Source of the DNA: a virus
Length of the DNA: 45,078 bases
IMG/VR virus record: IMGVR_UViG_3300027747_000047
Span: 1-45,078 of that record
Direction: 5' to 3' (one strand)
Made by a program: the position numbers and the translations under genes. Shown here in pieces: positions 34,568 to 41,773 of the stretch. The notes under the pieces are model-generated. The model was not told the origin of the DNA. It did no database searches and saw only the letters and a list, made by a program, of their open reading frames with translations. The first letter of the stretch is position 1. Every line of letters begins with the position of its first letter.

Positions 34568-35952
34568 GTACTTTCAGAAATAATTTCTTGTTTGTACAGG
34601 TCAATGATCTCGCTGTGGTTTGCTACGTTACCCCGTAGTAGGGAATACATCCTTCGCTCAACTTGACTACCACTGAGGTGGACGATAGTCATTGCATTAA
34701 CTTGACCGGGTCTGTCAATGCGAGCGTTGGCTTGGAGGTATGTTTCTACACTAGTACACGGAGCGTACCAGATGATTGTGTCGGCGGCAGTTAGGGTTAG
34801 TCCGTGAGATGCGGCCTGAGGCTGGATGATTAGAACCTTTGGTTGCGAGTTGTTTTGGAAGTGCGTAACTATGTCGGAACGTCTATTGACAGAGACATTC
34901 CCATTGATAATTTCATTGGTTATGCCGTGCTTAGTTAGATACTTTTGTAGCAATTCAATCGTATGCGTAAAGGGTACGAACACCAATACTTTATTGCTAG
35001 TCTCATCTATAACCTCATGCACCACCTTGAGTCGGCTTGATACATCAAACTCTAAGACTTCACCCGTGTCGGTATAGACCGCGCCGCCTGAGATTTGTAA
35101 TAGCTTGTTGATTTTTACGGCAGCATTGACTGCGGAGATTTCTTCCCCGTCGGCCTCAATCAGCATCTCTTGCTTTAGCTTTTTGTAATACACCAACTGT
35201 TGCGGGGTTAGTGGGGCATCACGGTCAATGAATGTCACAGGCGGTAGGTCTAGGCAATCCTTCTTCTCAAACCTGATCGCGGGTTGTAGAGCTTTATGCA
35301 CGATTTGCTTAGCCACGGGGCGTGGTATCCACCGATACTCGCTAACCTTCTCCATAACTAAATCTTTAAACTGCGATACAAATATAGGCACAGCCGTTGG
35401 GTTGACTAGCTTTGCCAATCCGAAAGCATCCACAGGAGATTGAGCCGCTGGTGTTCCGGTCAACATCCATAAACCCTTGACGACTTTCATTACGTCACGC
35501 AGGTCTTTCCACCGCACAGTCTTATTGTTCTTGTAGGCTGACGCCTCGTCTACGACAACTAAGTCAAAGCCACCATCCATAACTTCTTTTTTAACTATGC
35601 CTACACCGTCGAAGTTGATGATGACGAACTCGTTGCCCGCATTAACAATCTCTTTACGCTTTTTGGCTGAGCCATAAGCAATCGACACGGTGCGATGAAT
35701 GGCAAACTTGAACAAGTCTTGTTGCCATGCGGACTTCATGATTGACAGCGGGCAAATCACTAACACTCGCTTCACTAACCCTAACTGCATGAGGTAATCA
35801 ACTGCCCATATAACTGATGCCGTTTTACCTGTGCCCTGCTCGTTGAAGCAGAACGCTTTGCGGTTATTAACTAAAAACTCTGATGTTGTCTTCTGATGAT
35901 CGAACGGGGTGAACCCGTGAGGACGGGGCCACTCATACTCTGATAATTTCAT
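34564..35952 (-). CDS. SNF2-family DEAD/DEAH-type helicase
   Basis: This 462-residue superfamily 2 ATPase has motif I N37-E-Q-G-T-G-K43-T, motif II D135-E-A-S, motif III LTGTPAAQSP and, in lobe 2, IIQPQAASHGLTLTAADT and the arginine-finger motif QANARIDRPGQ. The spacing and the GxGLTLTAA-type motif are those of SNF2/RapA-like translocases. It lacks accessory domains, as is usual for phage versions. It may remodel recombination intermediates or clear host proteins from DNA; neighbours include an HNH-like protein and a Cas4-like nuclease. The start overlaps the upstream stop (ATGA), and the end overlaps promoter P2. Confidence 0.88.
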   Translation of the reverse strand: MKLSEYEWPRPHGFTPFDHQKTTSEFLVNNRKAFCFNEQGTGKTASVIWAVDYLMQLGLVKRVLVICPLSIMKSAWQQDLFKFAIHRTVSIAYGSAKKRKEIVNAGNEFVIINFDGVGIVKKEVMDGGFDLVVVDEASAYKNNKTVRWKDLRDVMKVVKGLWMLTGTPAAQSPVDAFGLAKLVNPTAVPIFVSQFKDLVMEKVSEYRWIPRPVAKQIVHKALQPAIRFEKKDCLDLPPVTFIDRDAPLTPQQLVYYKKLKQEMLIEADGEEISAVNAAVKINKLLQISGGAVYTDTGEVLEFDVSSRLKVVHEVIDETSNKVLVFVPFTHTIELLQKYLTKHGITNEIINGNVSVNRRSDIVTHFQNNSQPKVLIIQPQAASHGLTLTAADTIIWYAPCTSVETYLQANARIDRPGQVNAMTIVHLSGSQVERRMYSLLRGNVANHSEIIDLYKQEIISEST

Positions 35953-36263
35953 TTTTTCTTTCGCTCTCTCGTGCTTACTTCTGATACAACTTTGTGGTTT
36001 GACCCACGCTTGAATGAGCGGTTAACAGATGCGCTCTCTAAGCGCACACCGTTTTTGTTTGACCCACCTTTTGATAGTGCCATACGATGCGCGACATCTT
36101 TACCTTCTCTAACATCTGCACGACCATCTTTATCACGGTCAGGGTTCTTCTTGTCAATGTTTTCTCTAGCACGCTGACGCTCTAAGCGTTCGTCGGATTC
36201 GCCTCGAGCAACTTGTTGTTGGTATTCTTTTTTATATGGACGGGGTTTGTTCACGTATGGCAT
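35949..36263 (-). CDS. HNH-endonuclease-like small protein
   Basis: The start is set at ATG 36263 (104 residues), where AGGA has good spacing; an in-frame extension to 36335 would run back into the upstream nuclease gene. The first half is a basic, charged helix (YKKEYQQQVARGESDERLERQRAREN). The second half carries DVAHRMALSKGGSNKNGVRLESASVNRSFKRG. The H-x-x-x-LSKGGSN-x-x-x-x-L/R-x-x-x-x-x-NRS pattern is that of HNH-type phage proteins, in which the first His and the late Asn build the beta-beta-alpha metal site. No zinc cysteines are present. Nicking activity is an inference. It lies between the Cas4-like nuclease and the SNF2 helicase. Confidence 0.6.
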   Translation of the reverse strand: MPYVNKPRPYKKEYQQQVARGESDERLERQRARENIDKKNPDRDKDGRADVREGKDVAHRMALSKGGSNKNGVRLESASVNRSFKRGSNHKVVSEVSTRERKKK

Positions 36264-36265
36264 GG

Positions 36266-36928
36266 TTAGTTCCTGTTGTATTCGCATGATTTCACTGCAC
36301 AGAACTTGCACAGCGGGCCTTGTATGGGGTTCCATACTCCATTGTCCAACGCCGCCTCAATTCTTGCAACGTCTCGTGCTGGTTTCTCTATGTACTTATC
36401 TAGCATCTCTCTGTGGTGCTCGGCACGAACGAACTCTTTAGATACGGTGAAGATCAAAGCAGACTTCACTCGCCCGATCTCCGGAAACTTGGCGAAAAGC
36501 CCACAGGCCACCAAATCCAATTGCTTTACGTCCGCATATCTCGCACTCTTGCTTGTCTTGTAGTCCGCTGAGTGCGCTAGACCCTTCTTCCGATTGATAA
36601 CTACCAAGTCGGCTATCCCATGCCACCAAACATTCGGTGCATTGAATTCGCAAGACTCCAAGTTCTTGGTCAGTCCCAGTTTCACTTCGCATAACTTCTC
36701 TCCTTCAATTCTGTTGAGGGCATCCAGTGTGTCCTTCATATACTCGAACGCGGGCGGTATAGGTTTACCGTCCTTGATGTATTCCTCTGCCACAGTATGT
36801 GCAGTTTTGCCGTACAACGTAGCTGTTGTGTCAGGCTCAACAATGTCTTTAAGTATCTTGGTGTGGTGATACTTGCGCGGGCACTGCTGAAATGTCTTTA
36901 AGCTACTGAACGACCAAACAATATTCAT
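36266..36928 (-). CDS. PD-(D/E)XK nuclease, Cas4/RecB-like with Fe-S cluster
   Basis: This 220-residue nuclease has all the hallmarks of the Cas4/RecB C-terminal family. These are Cys16 (FQQCPRKY), His44 (GKTAHTVAE), Asp107 (GIADLVV), Asp122-x-Lys124 (ADYKTSK) and Gln136 (VKQLDLVA), then Cys207, Cys210 and Cys215 (LCKFCAVKSC). Cys16 with the three C-terminal cysteines would hold a 4Fe-4S cluster. Related enzymes are single-strand exonucleases used in recombination and end processing. No cas1, cas2 or CRISPR repeat lies nearby, so a replication or recombination role is more likely than adaptation. The start overlaps the stop of the small zinc protein (ATGA). Confidence 0.85.
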   Translation of the reverse strand: MNIVWSFSSLKTFQQCPRKYHHTKILKDIVEPDTTATLYGKTAHTVAEEYIKDGKPIPPAFEYMKDTLDALNRIEGEKLCEVKLGLTKNLESCEFNAPNVWWHGIADLVVINRKKGLAHSADYKTSKSARYADVKQLDLVACGLFAKFPEIGRVKSALIFTVSKEFVRAEHHREMLDKYIEKPARDVARIEAALDNGVWNPIQGPLCKFCAVKSCEYNRN

Positions 36929-37104
36929 CTTTTATCCTTGTATCTATCCCACAACTCTAACGCTAACTTGCGCCATAGGGCTCGAGCTTCTTTGTGTTCA
37001 GCACATCTTGGGCAGTCATGTGGCTCGTACATAGCACGCACCATCTCTTGCTTTACTTTACTTCTACGCTCAATCTCGTTGAAGGCTTCGTCTTCGGGTG
37101 TCAT
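36925..37104 (-). CDS. 59-aa protein with CxxC motif, function unknown
   Basis: The gene starts at ATG 37104 with AGGAG five to six bases upstream, and ends at TGA 36925-36927. It overlaps both neighbours by four bases (ATGA on each side). The protein reads EDEAFNEIERRSKVKQEMVRAM, then CPRC, then a helical AEHKEARALWRKLALELWDRYKDKR end. Only one Cys pair is present, so zinc binding would need a dimer or the nearby His residues. It was probably retained because it fits an operon of tightly coupled early genes. No function is known to me. Confidence 0.6.
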   Translation of the reverse strand: MTPEDEAFNEIERRSKVKQEMVRAMYEPHDCPRCAEHKEARALWRKLALELWDRYKDKR

Positions 37105-37805
37105 CGATTGCTCCTAAAAAATAAATCAATACGTGACTTAGCCATGTCGTACAGCACAGGAAGCGTTATGCTCTTCAACCTTTTCTTTACCGAAACACAT
37201 GAATTAACCATGTGTTGCACATCCTTGCTAAACGCAACGCGCTCTAACTCAACGCGGTCTTGGCATTTAAACCTAACAAAGTACAAAGGGTCACCTCGGG
37301 TTATTGTTATCGGTTTCCTGTAGTCTTTGGGCACGAAAGAAAAATCAACAGGGCGAATCCATTTACCAATATCAAAAGATGCGGGTAGAAGATGTGTATT
37401 TTCTATGGAGGGTGAATTCAACAAGAAGACAGGTAATACTTCCATCTCCAAAGATTCTTTTGCGTAGAACAAATAAGTTGGGGGTAGCCCTACTGTTTTA
37501 TCTTCTCTGATATGGCTAAATGCTTCGTAATAAGTTTGGTCCCATCCGTAACCAGTAAGAGTAATACTAGCTGAACCATCTTTGTTTTCACCGATATCAA
37601 TTACTCCACTCATAGGGGCAGTGATAACAAATGTATTTCTGTAAAACGCTTGTGTAGCGGGGCACTGCAAAAACACATGGTCTTTGTATGCCGTGGCTAT
37701 TTCTTTGGCTAGAGACTTTGGTTCACCAAACAAAATATCTGCTTCAAACAACTCTTCTCCTTCTTTGCTTTGAGTTGTTGTTGGAGTCCAATAAACAGTA
37801 GTCAT
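37101..37805 (-). CDS. Conserved phage protein of unknown function
   Basis: This 234-residue protein has an AAGGAT site. The pattern is W-TPTTTQSKEGEELFEADILFGEP, KDHVFLQCPATQAFYRNTFVITAP, WIRPVDFSFVP, then LYFVRFKCQDRVELERVAFSKDV. FL-x-CPA-x-x-x-FY-x-NT is a motif I have seen in hypothetical proteins of marine T4-like and podoviral phages, with no established activity. The fold appears mixed beta and alpha, with no nucleotide-binding or nuclease motif. Its base composition is more A+T-rich than the polymerase gene next to it, so it may be a later acquisition; this is an impression by eye. Confidence 0.6.
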   Translation of the reverse strand: MTTVYWTPTTTQSKEGEELFEADILFGEPKSLAKEIATAYKDHVFLQCPATQAFYRNTFVITAPMSGVIDIGENKDGSASITLTGYGWDQTYYEAFSHIREDKTVGLPPTYLFYAKESLEMEVLPVFLLNSPSIENTHLLPASFDIGKWIRPVDFSFVPKDYRKPITITRGDPLYFVRFKCQDRVELERVAFSKDVQHMVNSCVSVKKRLKSITLPVLYDMAKSRIDLFFRSNR

Positions 37806-37984
37806 GTGTTCTTATCCTTTAATTTGGCTTCAACTTCAAGAATCAAATCCCAACTACCTAATTTCATTTCTGAAAGTTCTATCATTTCTCCGTTTGACAA
37901 CCCAACCCAAGGCTTCTTGTAGTCTTGGATGTCATCATCTTCTTCTGCTTTTAATTCGTACTCTATTTCTATGCGACTAGTCAT
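37802..37984 (-). CDS. Small acidic protein, function unknown
   Basis: This 60-residue gene overlaps both neighbours by four bases (ATGA). An AAGGGG site is properly placed. The protein is strongly acidic (EYELKAEEDDDIQDYKK), with a short hydrophobic core (GSWDLILEVEAKL). Small acidic early phage proteins sometimes mimic DNA or inhibit host enzymes, but nothing specific supports that here. No known family was recognised. Confidence 0.55.
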   Translation of the reverse strand: MTSRIEIEYELKAEEDDDIQDYKKPWVGLSNGEMIELSEMKLGSWDLILEVEAKLKDKNT

Positions 37985-38298
37985 GCTTGTCCCCTTGCTC
38001 TGATTGCTTTGGCGTATCCATCAAGTATTGTTGCTGTGTAATTTTGAAGCCATACATCGCTTTTAAGTCCGCTCAAATCTGTTAACTCAAACAACTTTGC
38101 ACACGCCTCACGCTCAAGAGCAACTGCTACATCAACTGCTTTCTCAGCCGCTTTCATTGCGGCATCAGTTAATCGCTCACGCTCTTTCTCTGCTACCAGT
38201 TTGGCAAAAGTTTCAAGTTCTTTTTTATGAAAGTCAATTACAGGACCACGAATACCCACTTGTTTAGCCATCTCAATGATTTCATCTTCTTTAGTCAT
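37981..38298 (-). CDS. Helical protein of unknown function
   Basis: I choose ATG 38298 (105 residues) because GGGGAG lies upstream at a usable distance; a start at 38328 would add residues that lie in the upstream small gene. The sequence is helical and alternates charged and Ala residues (ETFAKLVAEKERERLTDAAMKAAEKAVDVAVALEREACAKLFE), ending AIRARGQA. Such short helical proteins are frequent in aquatic phage early regions and are not characterised. The ATGA overlap with the downstream acidic gene suggests co-translation. Confidence 0.55.
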   Translation of the reverse strand: MTKEDEIIEMAKQVGIRGPVIDFHKKELETFAKLVAEKERERLTDAAMKAAEKAVDVAVALEREACAKLFELTDLSGLKSDVWLQNYTATILDGYAKAIRARGQA

Positions 38299-38458
38299 CT
38301 TCTGTTTCTCCCCACATTGCTTCGTCAATTAACTGACGCTTTACTAACTCTAATACGCCAATCACAGTAGATGTGTATAGCGTCTCGTCATACTTGTGTA
38401 GCACTTCTAGCAGTTCCTCTGCCAAACCACCCGCAATTTGTCCTTGGTTAAGAATCAT
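38291..38458 (-). CDS. 55-aa early protein, function unknown
   Basis: The gene runs from ATG 38458, preceded by GGAGG (7-base spacing), to TAA 38291-38293, overlapping the next start by eight bases. The protein is predicted to be two helices (QIAGGLAEELLEVLHKYDETLY and VIGVLELVKRQLIDEAMWGE) ending acidic. No recognised family. The strong ribosome-binding site and clean fit between neighbours, rather than similarity, are the basis for calling it. Confidence 0.55.
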   Translation of the reverse strand: MILNQGQIAGGLAEELLEVLHKYDETLYTSTVIGVLELVKRQLIDEAMWGETEDD

Positions 38459-38460
38459 GT

Positions 38461-38877
38461 TTACCCTCCGTGCGCTACTGCGCTATCTGCGTAGTCGGCT
38501 TTCTTCTGATACTTCGGCTCGTGTACCGACAAGAAGAAACATGTGTCACCTTCAAATCGTACTGTGTCGCCACGATAAGTCCATGCCCACTTTGGTATCC
38601 CTATACCTTGCGTAATAAATGCAAAGCCCTTAGCAGTTAGTGTCCACTCACCATCTACCCTAGTTCTACTAGCCAAACCCCAGTAGCGTAGCTTTTGAAA
38701 GTTAGTCCATTGTGTTCTTGTGATACGCAAAGCACGCAAACTAACAGGGCCACCGCCCGCAGAGAATAGTTCGTACAACCCATGCGCCAAACCTTTGTTG
38801 AACACATGCCGATACTCAACCATCTTCGCGTCGCAATGAGGGCAACGCTTCTTAACACTCGCCGTAGCTTTTTCCAT
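38461..38877 (-). CDS. Zinc-ribbon plus winged-helix-like early protein
   Basis: The start is set at ATG 38877 (138 residues) with GAGG at ideal spacing; the GTG 12 bases upstream has no site. It begins inside the end of the DNA polymerase gene (26-base overlap). An N-terminal C12-PHC15 motif suggests half a zinc site. The middle contains RALRITRTQWTNFQKLRYWGLASRTRVDGEWTLTAKGFAFI, a pattern typical of winged-helix phage proteins in which KLRYWGL is the conserved core and the wing follows. DNA binding is plausible and its target is unknown. Position next to the polymerase supports a role in replication or transcription. Confidence 0.55.
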   Translation of the reverse strand: MEKATASVKKRCPHCDAKMVEYRHVFNKGLAHGLYELFSAGGGPVSLRALRITRTQWTNFQKLRYWGLASRTRVDGEWTLTAKGFAFITQGIGIPKWAWTYRGDTVRFEGDTCFFLSVHEPKYQKKADYADSAVAHGG

Positions 38878-40672
38878 ATCCCGCCTCACAGTTTAAAGGT
38901 AACTCTTGTGCCCACTTGGGGCGTAGCCGCATACATAACTCTACGTATTCCACAGCAGTCGCAACTTCCTGCTCCGGGACAATCAGTGCAATCGCATCAT
39001 GCACTGTCATTACTACTTTATATTTCTTAGCAACCATGAGCATTTGCTCACCGATGATGATTCGGGCTAGTGCTTGGCAGACGTTCTCGATTAACTTACC
39101 GCCATAGATTCGGTTGGGTATAACTGCTTTGCCCTTCTTGGTGTCGTATACAAGTTCGGCCTTCTCGCTGTCCTCAGCCTGATACATACGTAAGTTGGGG
39201 TATCGAATATATAACTCGTTGGGTAGGTATACGCCTTGCTTGCCGTGAATCTGCAAAACACCGCCCCGACCTAGCTGAGTCATTTGCCCTTGGAGTATGG
39301 CTTTGAGCGCATAGCCCGCATCTTTCCATAGTTGAGTAATTTTCGGATATGTATTTCGGTACGTATTGATAATTCGCTGTGCTTCTTCAGCCTCAACCGT
39401 AACACCAAAATTTTTAAGTTGCGCTTGAAACTTTGTCGCCCCCATGCCGTAGCCCGCTCCAAGAATCGTCGTTTTACCGACAAAGCGCTCGTCCTTTGTA
39501 ATCTCTTCGATTCTCTTGCCATAAATAGCCGATGCCATGATTTTGTATACGTCTTCGCCATCTTCAAATGCCTTTACTAAGTCGTCTTGCCCCGCTAACC
39601 ATGCGAGTGTGCGGGCTTCAATCTGTGATGAATCTGAGTCAATCATCATGTAGCCTTGTGGGGCTCTGATCGCCCTCTTGAGCATTGACCCCCTCGGCAG
39701 GTTTTGTAGGTTTAGTTTGTCGTCTCCGCCCCATCGTCCAGTATGTGCCGCGTAATATCTAAGCGGGACGGGCATTGTGCCTCTGTCAGCAATACCAATG
39801 AATCGTTCTGTCCGTGTCTCTTCAATCGTAGACTTCATGCCTAGCCTTGCGGTAGCTAATGTTTGTACAACTGGGTTCACATGGTCAAGTAACTCTTTGA
39901 ACCCCTCGTCCGTCTTAGCGAAGGCATAGGTTTCTTTGCCAGTAGTAGGGCTCTTTTTCATCGGGGGCACAACGCCATTCGCAAAAAGTAACTGGGCAAA
40001 CTTTGGGTTGCTCATCAAGTCATCTTTATCGTAATGGGCAAGCAACTTAATCTTTGTGGACTGAATCAGGAGTAGGTGCTCGTCAAGCAAGTCCCCATCC
40101 AACTCGAGCGTAGGTTCAGTGAACATACGGATGGTTAGGTCAATTAAACGTAACTCCGCTGCGGGGAAGTCGTTACTCATAAGCAAGAATATGGAGTAGG
40201 TCAGCTTAACGTCGTTCTTGCAATACTCCCCATAAGTGGCTAGATGCGTAGGAGTAAAGTCCTCACGGCGCAGGCCCTTGGCATCCTCTACCTCTGTGCC
40301 CTTTATGCCAACATCGTAGTGCGTAGCTAATACTTTGAGGCTACCGCCCACCTCAGTACCGTGCAATGCACGCCCCATCGAGAGAGTGTCAAGCCAACCC
40401 TTGGGTTTGATGCCGTAGACCCAGTTCAAAATTGCCCCATCAAACATTGCGTTGTGGGCTAGGGCAAGAGAATTGTCCCAATCAAATTGGTCTAGGAACT
40501 GGTGCATGTCCTCACGGCTTCCGCTAAACCATGCTGGTTCACCATCGTTTACTTGTATTGAAACACCGATAACTTCAAAACGCTGATCCCGCACATACTC
40601 CTCAGTGGTCTGCTTGGCGAAACCTAGGTCGGCAGAGTAGTAGGTTTCAAAGTCGATTGTGAGGATGTTCAT
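38852..40672 (-). CDS. DNA polymerase, family A (T7/Pol I-like), with 3'-5' exonuclease
   Basis: This 606-residue replicative polymerase has Exo I Asp7/Glu9 (IDFETYY), Exo II Asn74-x3-Asp78 (HNAMFDG) and Exo III Tyr150-x3-Asp154 (YCKND). It has motif A with Asp347 (DSSQIEAR), motif B Arg396-x3-Lys400-x7-Tyr408-Gly409, and motif C His558-Asp559 (VHDA). The 5'-3' exonuclease domain of bacterial Pol I is absent. The residue equivalent to E. coli Phe762 (four after the motif B Lys) is Leu404. Both proofreading and polymerase sites look intact. The gene overlaps the nuclease before it (ATGA) and the zinc-ribbon gene after it. Confidence 0.93.
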   Translation of the reverse strand: MNILTIDFETYYSADLGFAKQTTEEYVRDQRFEVIGVSIQVNDGEPAWFSGSREDMHQFLDQFDWDNSLALAHNAMFDGAILNWVYGIKPKGWLDTLSMGRALHGTEVGGSLKVLATHYDVGIKGTEVEDAKGLRREDFTPTHLATYGEYCKNDVKLTYSIFLLMSNDFPAAELRLIDLTIRMFTEPTLELDGDLLDEHLLLIQSTKIKLLAHYDKDDLMSNPKFAQLLFANGVVPPMKKSPTTGKETYAFAKTDEGFKELLDHVNPVVQTLATARLGMKSTIEETRTERFIGIADRGTMPVPLRYYAAHTGRWGGDDKLNLQNLPRGSMLKRAIRAPQGYMMIDSDSSQIEARTLAWLAGQDDLVKAFEDGEDVYKIMASAIYGKRIEEITKDERFVGKTTILGAGYGMGATKFQAQLKNFGVTVEAEEAQRIINTYRNTYPKITQLWKDAGYALKAILQGQMTQLGRGGVLQIHGKQGVYLPNELYIRYPNLRMYQAEDSEKAELVYDTKKGKAVIPNRIYGGKLIENVCQALARIIIGEQMLMVAKKYKVVMTVHDAIALIVPEQEVATAVEYVELCMRLRPKWAQELPLNCEAGYGKSYGEC

Positions 40673-41031
40673 TTGTATCTGCCGTCCTTGCCTATTGGGG
40701 GTTGTATTTGTTGTGGGTCGTATTCGGACTCTTCCCCCATGTTTGCTAATATCGCTTCCAGAATCTTGTTCTCTAAGGATTCTTCGTTAATCACAAGCGT
40801 CCAACCGCCAGCTTTGTCGATTTCTCGTAGGTTCTTTTCTTGTAGCGCAGTAGGAACACCCCTACCCGCCTTGGCTTCAACGCCTAAGAAATATCCGTTG
40901 TGACACACAAGGAAGTCGGGCACACCGCTATTGCCTAACCCTGTGCCAATCGGCATAGCGTAGTAAGCCCCGTGTGCTTTAAGGATTGCTTTGATTTTGG
41001 CCTTGACCTTGGCCTCAGGAGTTTGTGCCAT
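40669..41031 (-). CDS. VRR-NUC PD-(D/E)XK nuclease (Holliday-junction-resolvase-like)
   Basis: This 120-residue nuclease is the first gene after promoter P1, with GAGGG before its ATG. Active-site residues are in the VRR-NUC order: Asp39 (SGVPDFLV), Glu52-x-Lys54 (GVEAKAG) and Gln64 (ALQEKN). YAMPIGTGLGNSGVPD is the usual pre-motif loop. Standalone VRR-NUC proteins resolve branched DNA, suiting concatemer processing and recombination in phage. It overlaps the polymerase start (ATGA), so both are expressed together. Confidence 0.88.
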   Translation of the reverse strand: MAQTPEAKVKAKIKAILKAHGAYYAMPIGTGLGNSGVPDFLVCHNGYFLGVEAKAGRGVPTALQEKNLREIDKAGGWTLVINEESLENKILEAILANMGEESEYDPQQIQPPIGKDGRYK

Positions 41032-41060
41032 CTAACCCTCGAATTTGTTTTCAAGCGGTC

Positions 41061-41089
41061 AGTCTAACACAGTGATTTGACTTTGTCAA
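41061..41089 (-). promoter_or_regulatory. Early sigma70-type promoter with palindromic operator (P1)
   Basis: Read on the minus strand, TTGACA (41089-41084) and TAGACT (41066-41061) are separated by 17 bp. The -35 is the first half of the palindrome TTGAC-AAA-GTCAA (41077-41089). The expected leader to ATG 41031 is about 23 nt. The shared TTGACAAWGTCAAAT block and ACTGACC link it to P2. It starts the polymerase unit. Confidence 0.75.
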
Positions 41090-41100
41090 CTACGGACAAT

Positions 41101-41123
41101 AAAAAAGCCACCGATAGGTAGCT
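41101..41123 (-). terminator. Intrinsic terminator upstream of P1
   Basis: On the minus strand AGCTACC (41123-41117), loop TATC and GGTGGCT (41112-41106) form a 7-bp stem with one G-U pair, followed by TTTTTT (41106-41101). It ends transcription from the right-hand early genes 11 bp before the -35 of P1, giving a clean unit boundary. Confidence 0.8.
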
Positions 41124-41131
41124 AGGATATA

Positions 41132-41148
41132 CCCTAACAATGTTAGGG
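41132..41148. repeat. Palindrome CCCTAAC-AAT-GTTAGGG (copy 1 of TAACAATGTTAG family)
   Basis: This is a perfect inverted repeat with 7-bp arms and a 3-bp spacer. Its 12-base core TAACAATGTTAG recurs at 43,109, 44,095 and 44,877. This copy lies in the intergenic region between the DUF3310-like gene and terminator/P1. Likely a protein-binding site; the binder is unknown. Confidence 0.7.
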
Positions 41149-41194
41149 GGGTTGGGGGGTTGATAGATTACGTGCCCCCCGTCACGCTAAAGGT

Positions 41195-41231
41195 TCAAGC
41201 AGAGTGAAATCTCAAGGGGGACTCTGCTTGA
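41195..41231. other. Long intergenic hairpin and G/C-run region
   Basis: TCAAGCAGAGT (41195-41205) pairs perfectly with ACTCTGCTTGA (41221-41231), an 11-bp stem with a 15-base loop. On the plus strand this lies just after the run G6-TT-G6 (41146-41159) and a C6 run (41175-41180) that could pair with it. No gene fits in 41,124-41,290. On the minus strand the hairpin falls in the 3' UTR of the DUF3310 gene, before the terminator. It may stabilise the transcript end or be part of a small RNA. Confidence 0.55.
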
Positions 41232-41290
41232 GAAAGACACCGTCACATCTATCGGCTAGGTCATCCTCCAATTTACGATACCCCCTTAGA

Positions 41291-41770
41291 TTAGTTCAGT
41301 TTCTCAATGGCTCGGCTGAGATACCACTGTGCCTTCTTCAAGTCTTCCAACTTGTTGCCCTTGTGGTCAGCGCGTGTTATGTATTTCACAACATTGCCAA
41401 GGTGATAGCCTAATTCTTTCGCCTCAATGAAGTCGATAGTCTCTATTCCACCTGCTTTGTAATGCGGAGGATGGTTGACCATGTCGGTGTGATGCGTAGA
41501 AACAATGTCTCTAGGTGTAGCACTCTGCATACGCTTTTTAGGTTTCGTGTGTTGATGCACTAACTCTTTCATGCGCTCGGGTGTTATCTGCGTGACTGTA
41601 TCTACTGCGGTAGGTATCTTGGCATCACCCTTCATTTTGTGGACTACCTGATGCACATACTGCGGTATCAGCTTCAGTGCGTCTGCTACCTCTCGTGCTT
41701 TCGCAGTCGGGTGCTTAGCAATGTAGGCACGGATTTGTTGTGACTTGTTTGGTTTTGTGGCTGTAGCCAT
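41291..41770 (-). CDS. DUF3310 protein with N-terminal winged-helix-like segment
   Basis: This 159-residue protein is preceded by AGGAG. The C-terminal 60 residues are a textbook DUF3310 domain: NHPPHYKAGGIETIDFIEA (98-116), HLGNVVKYITRA (123-134) and a DLKKAQWYLSRAI end. DUF3310 is common in phages and often annotated as nucleotide-kinase-like, but its activity is not established. The N-terminal half (IRAYIAKHPTAKAREVADALKLIPQYVHQVVHKM) reads as a winged helix, giving a DNA-binding fusion. It is the last gene before terminator 41,101-41,123. Confidence 0.8.
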   Translation of the reverse strand: MATATKPNKSQQIRAYIAKHPTAKAREVADALKLIPQYVHQVVHKMKGDAKIPTAVDTVTQITPERMKELVHQHTKPKKRMQSATPRDIVSTHHTDMVNHPPHYKAGGIETIDFIEAKELGYHLGNVVKYITRADHKGNKLEDLKKAQWYLSRAIEKLN

Positions 41771-41773
41771 GTG

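Noticed and set aside
35949-36335. Longer start for the HNH-like gene at 36335
   Set aside because: The extension overlaps the end of the Cas4-like gene out of frame, while ATG 36263 has AGGA at correct spacing.
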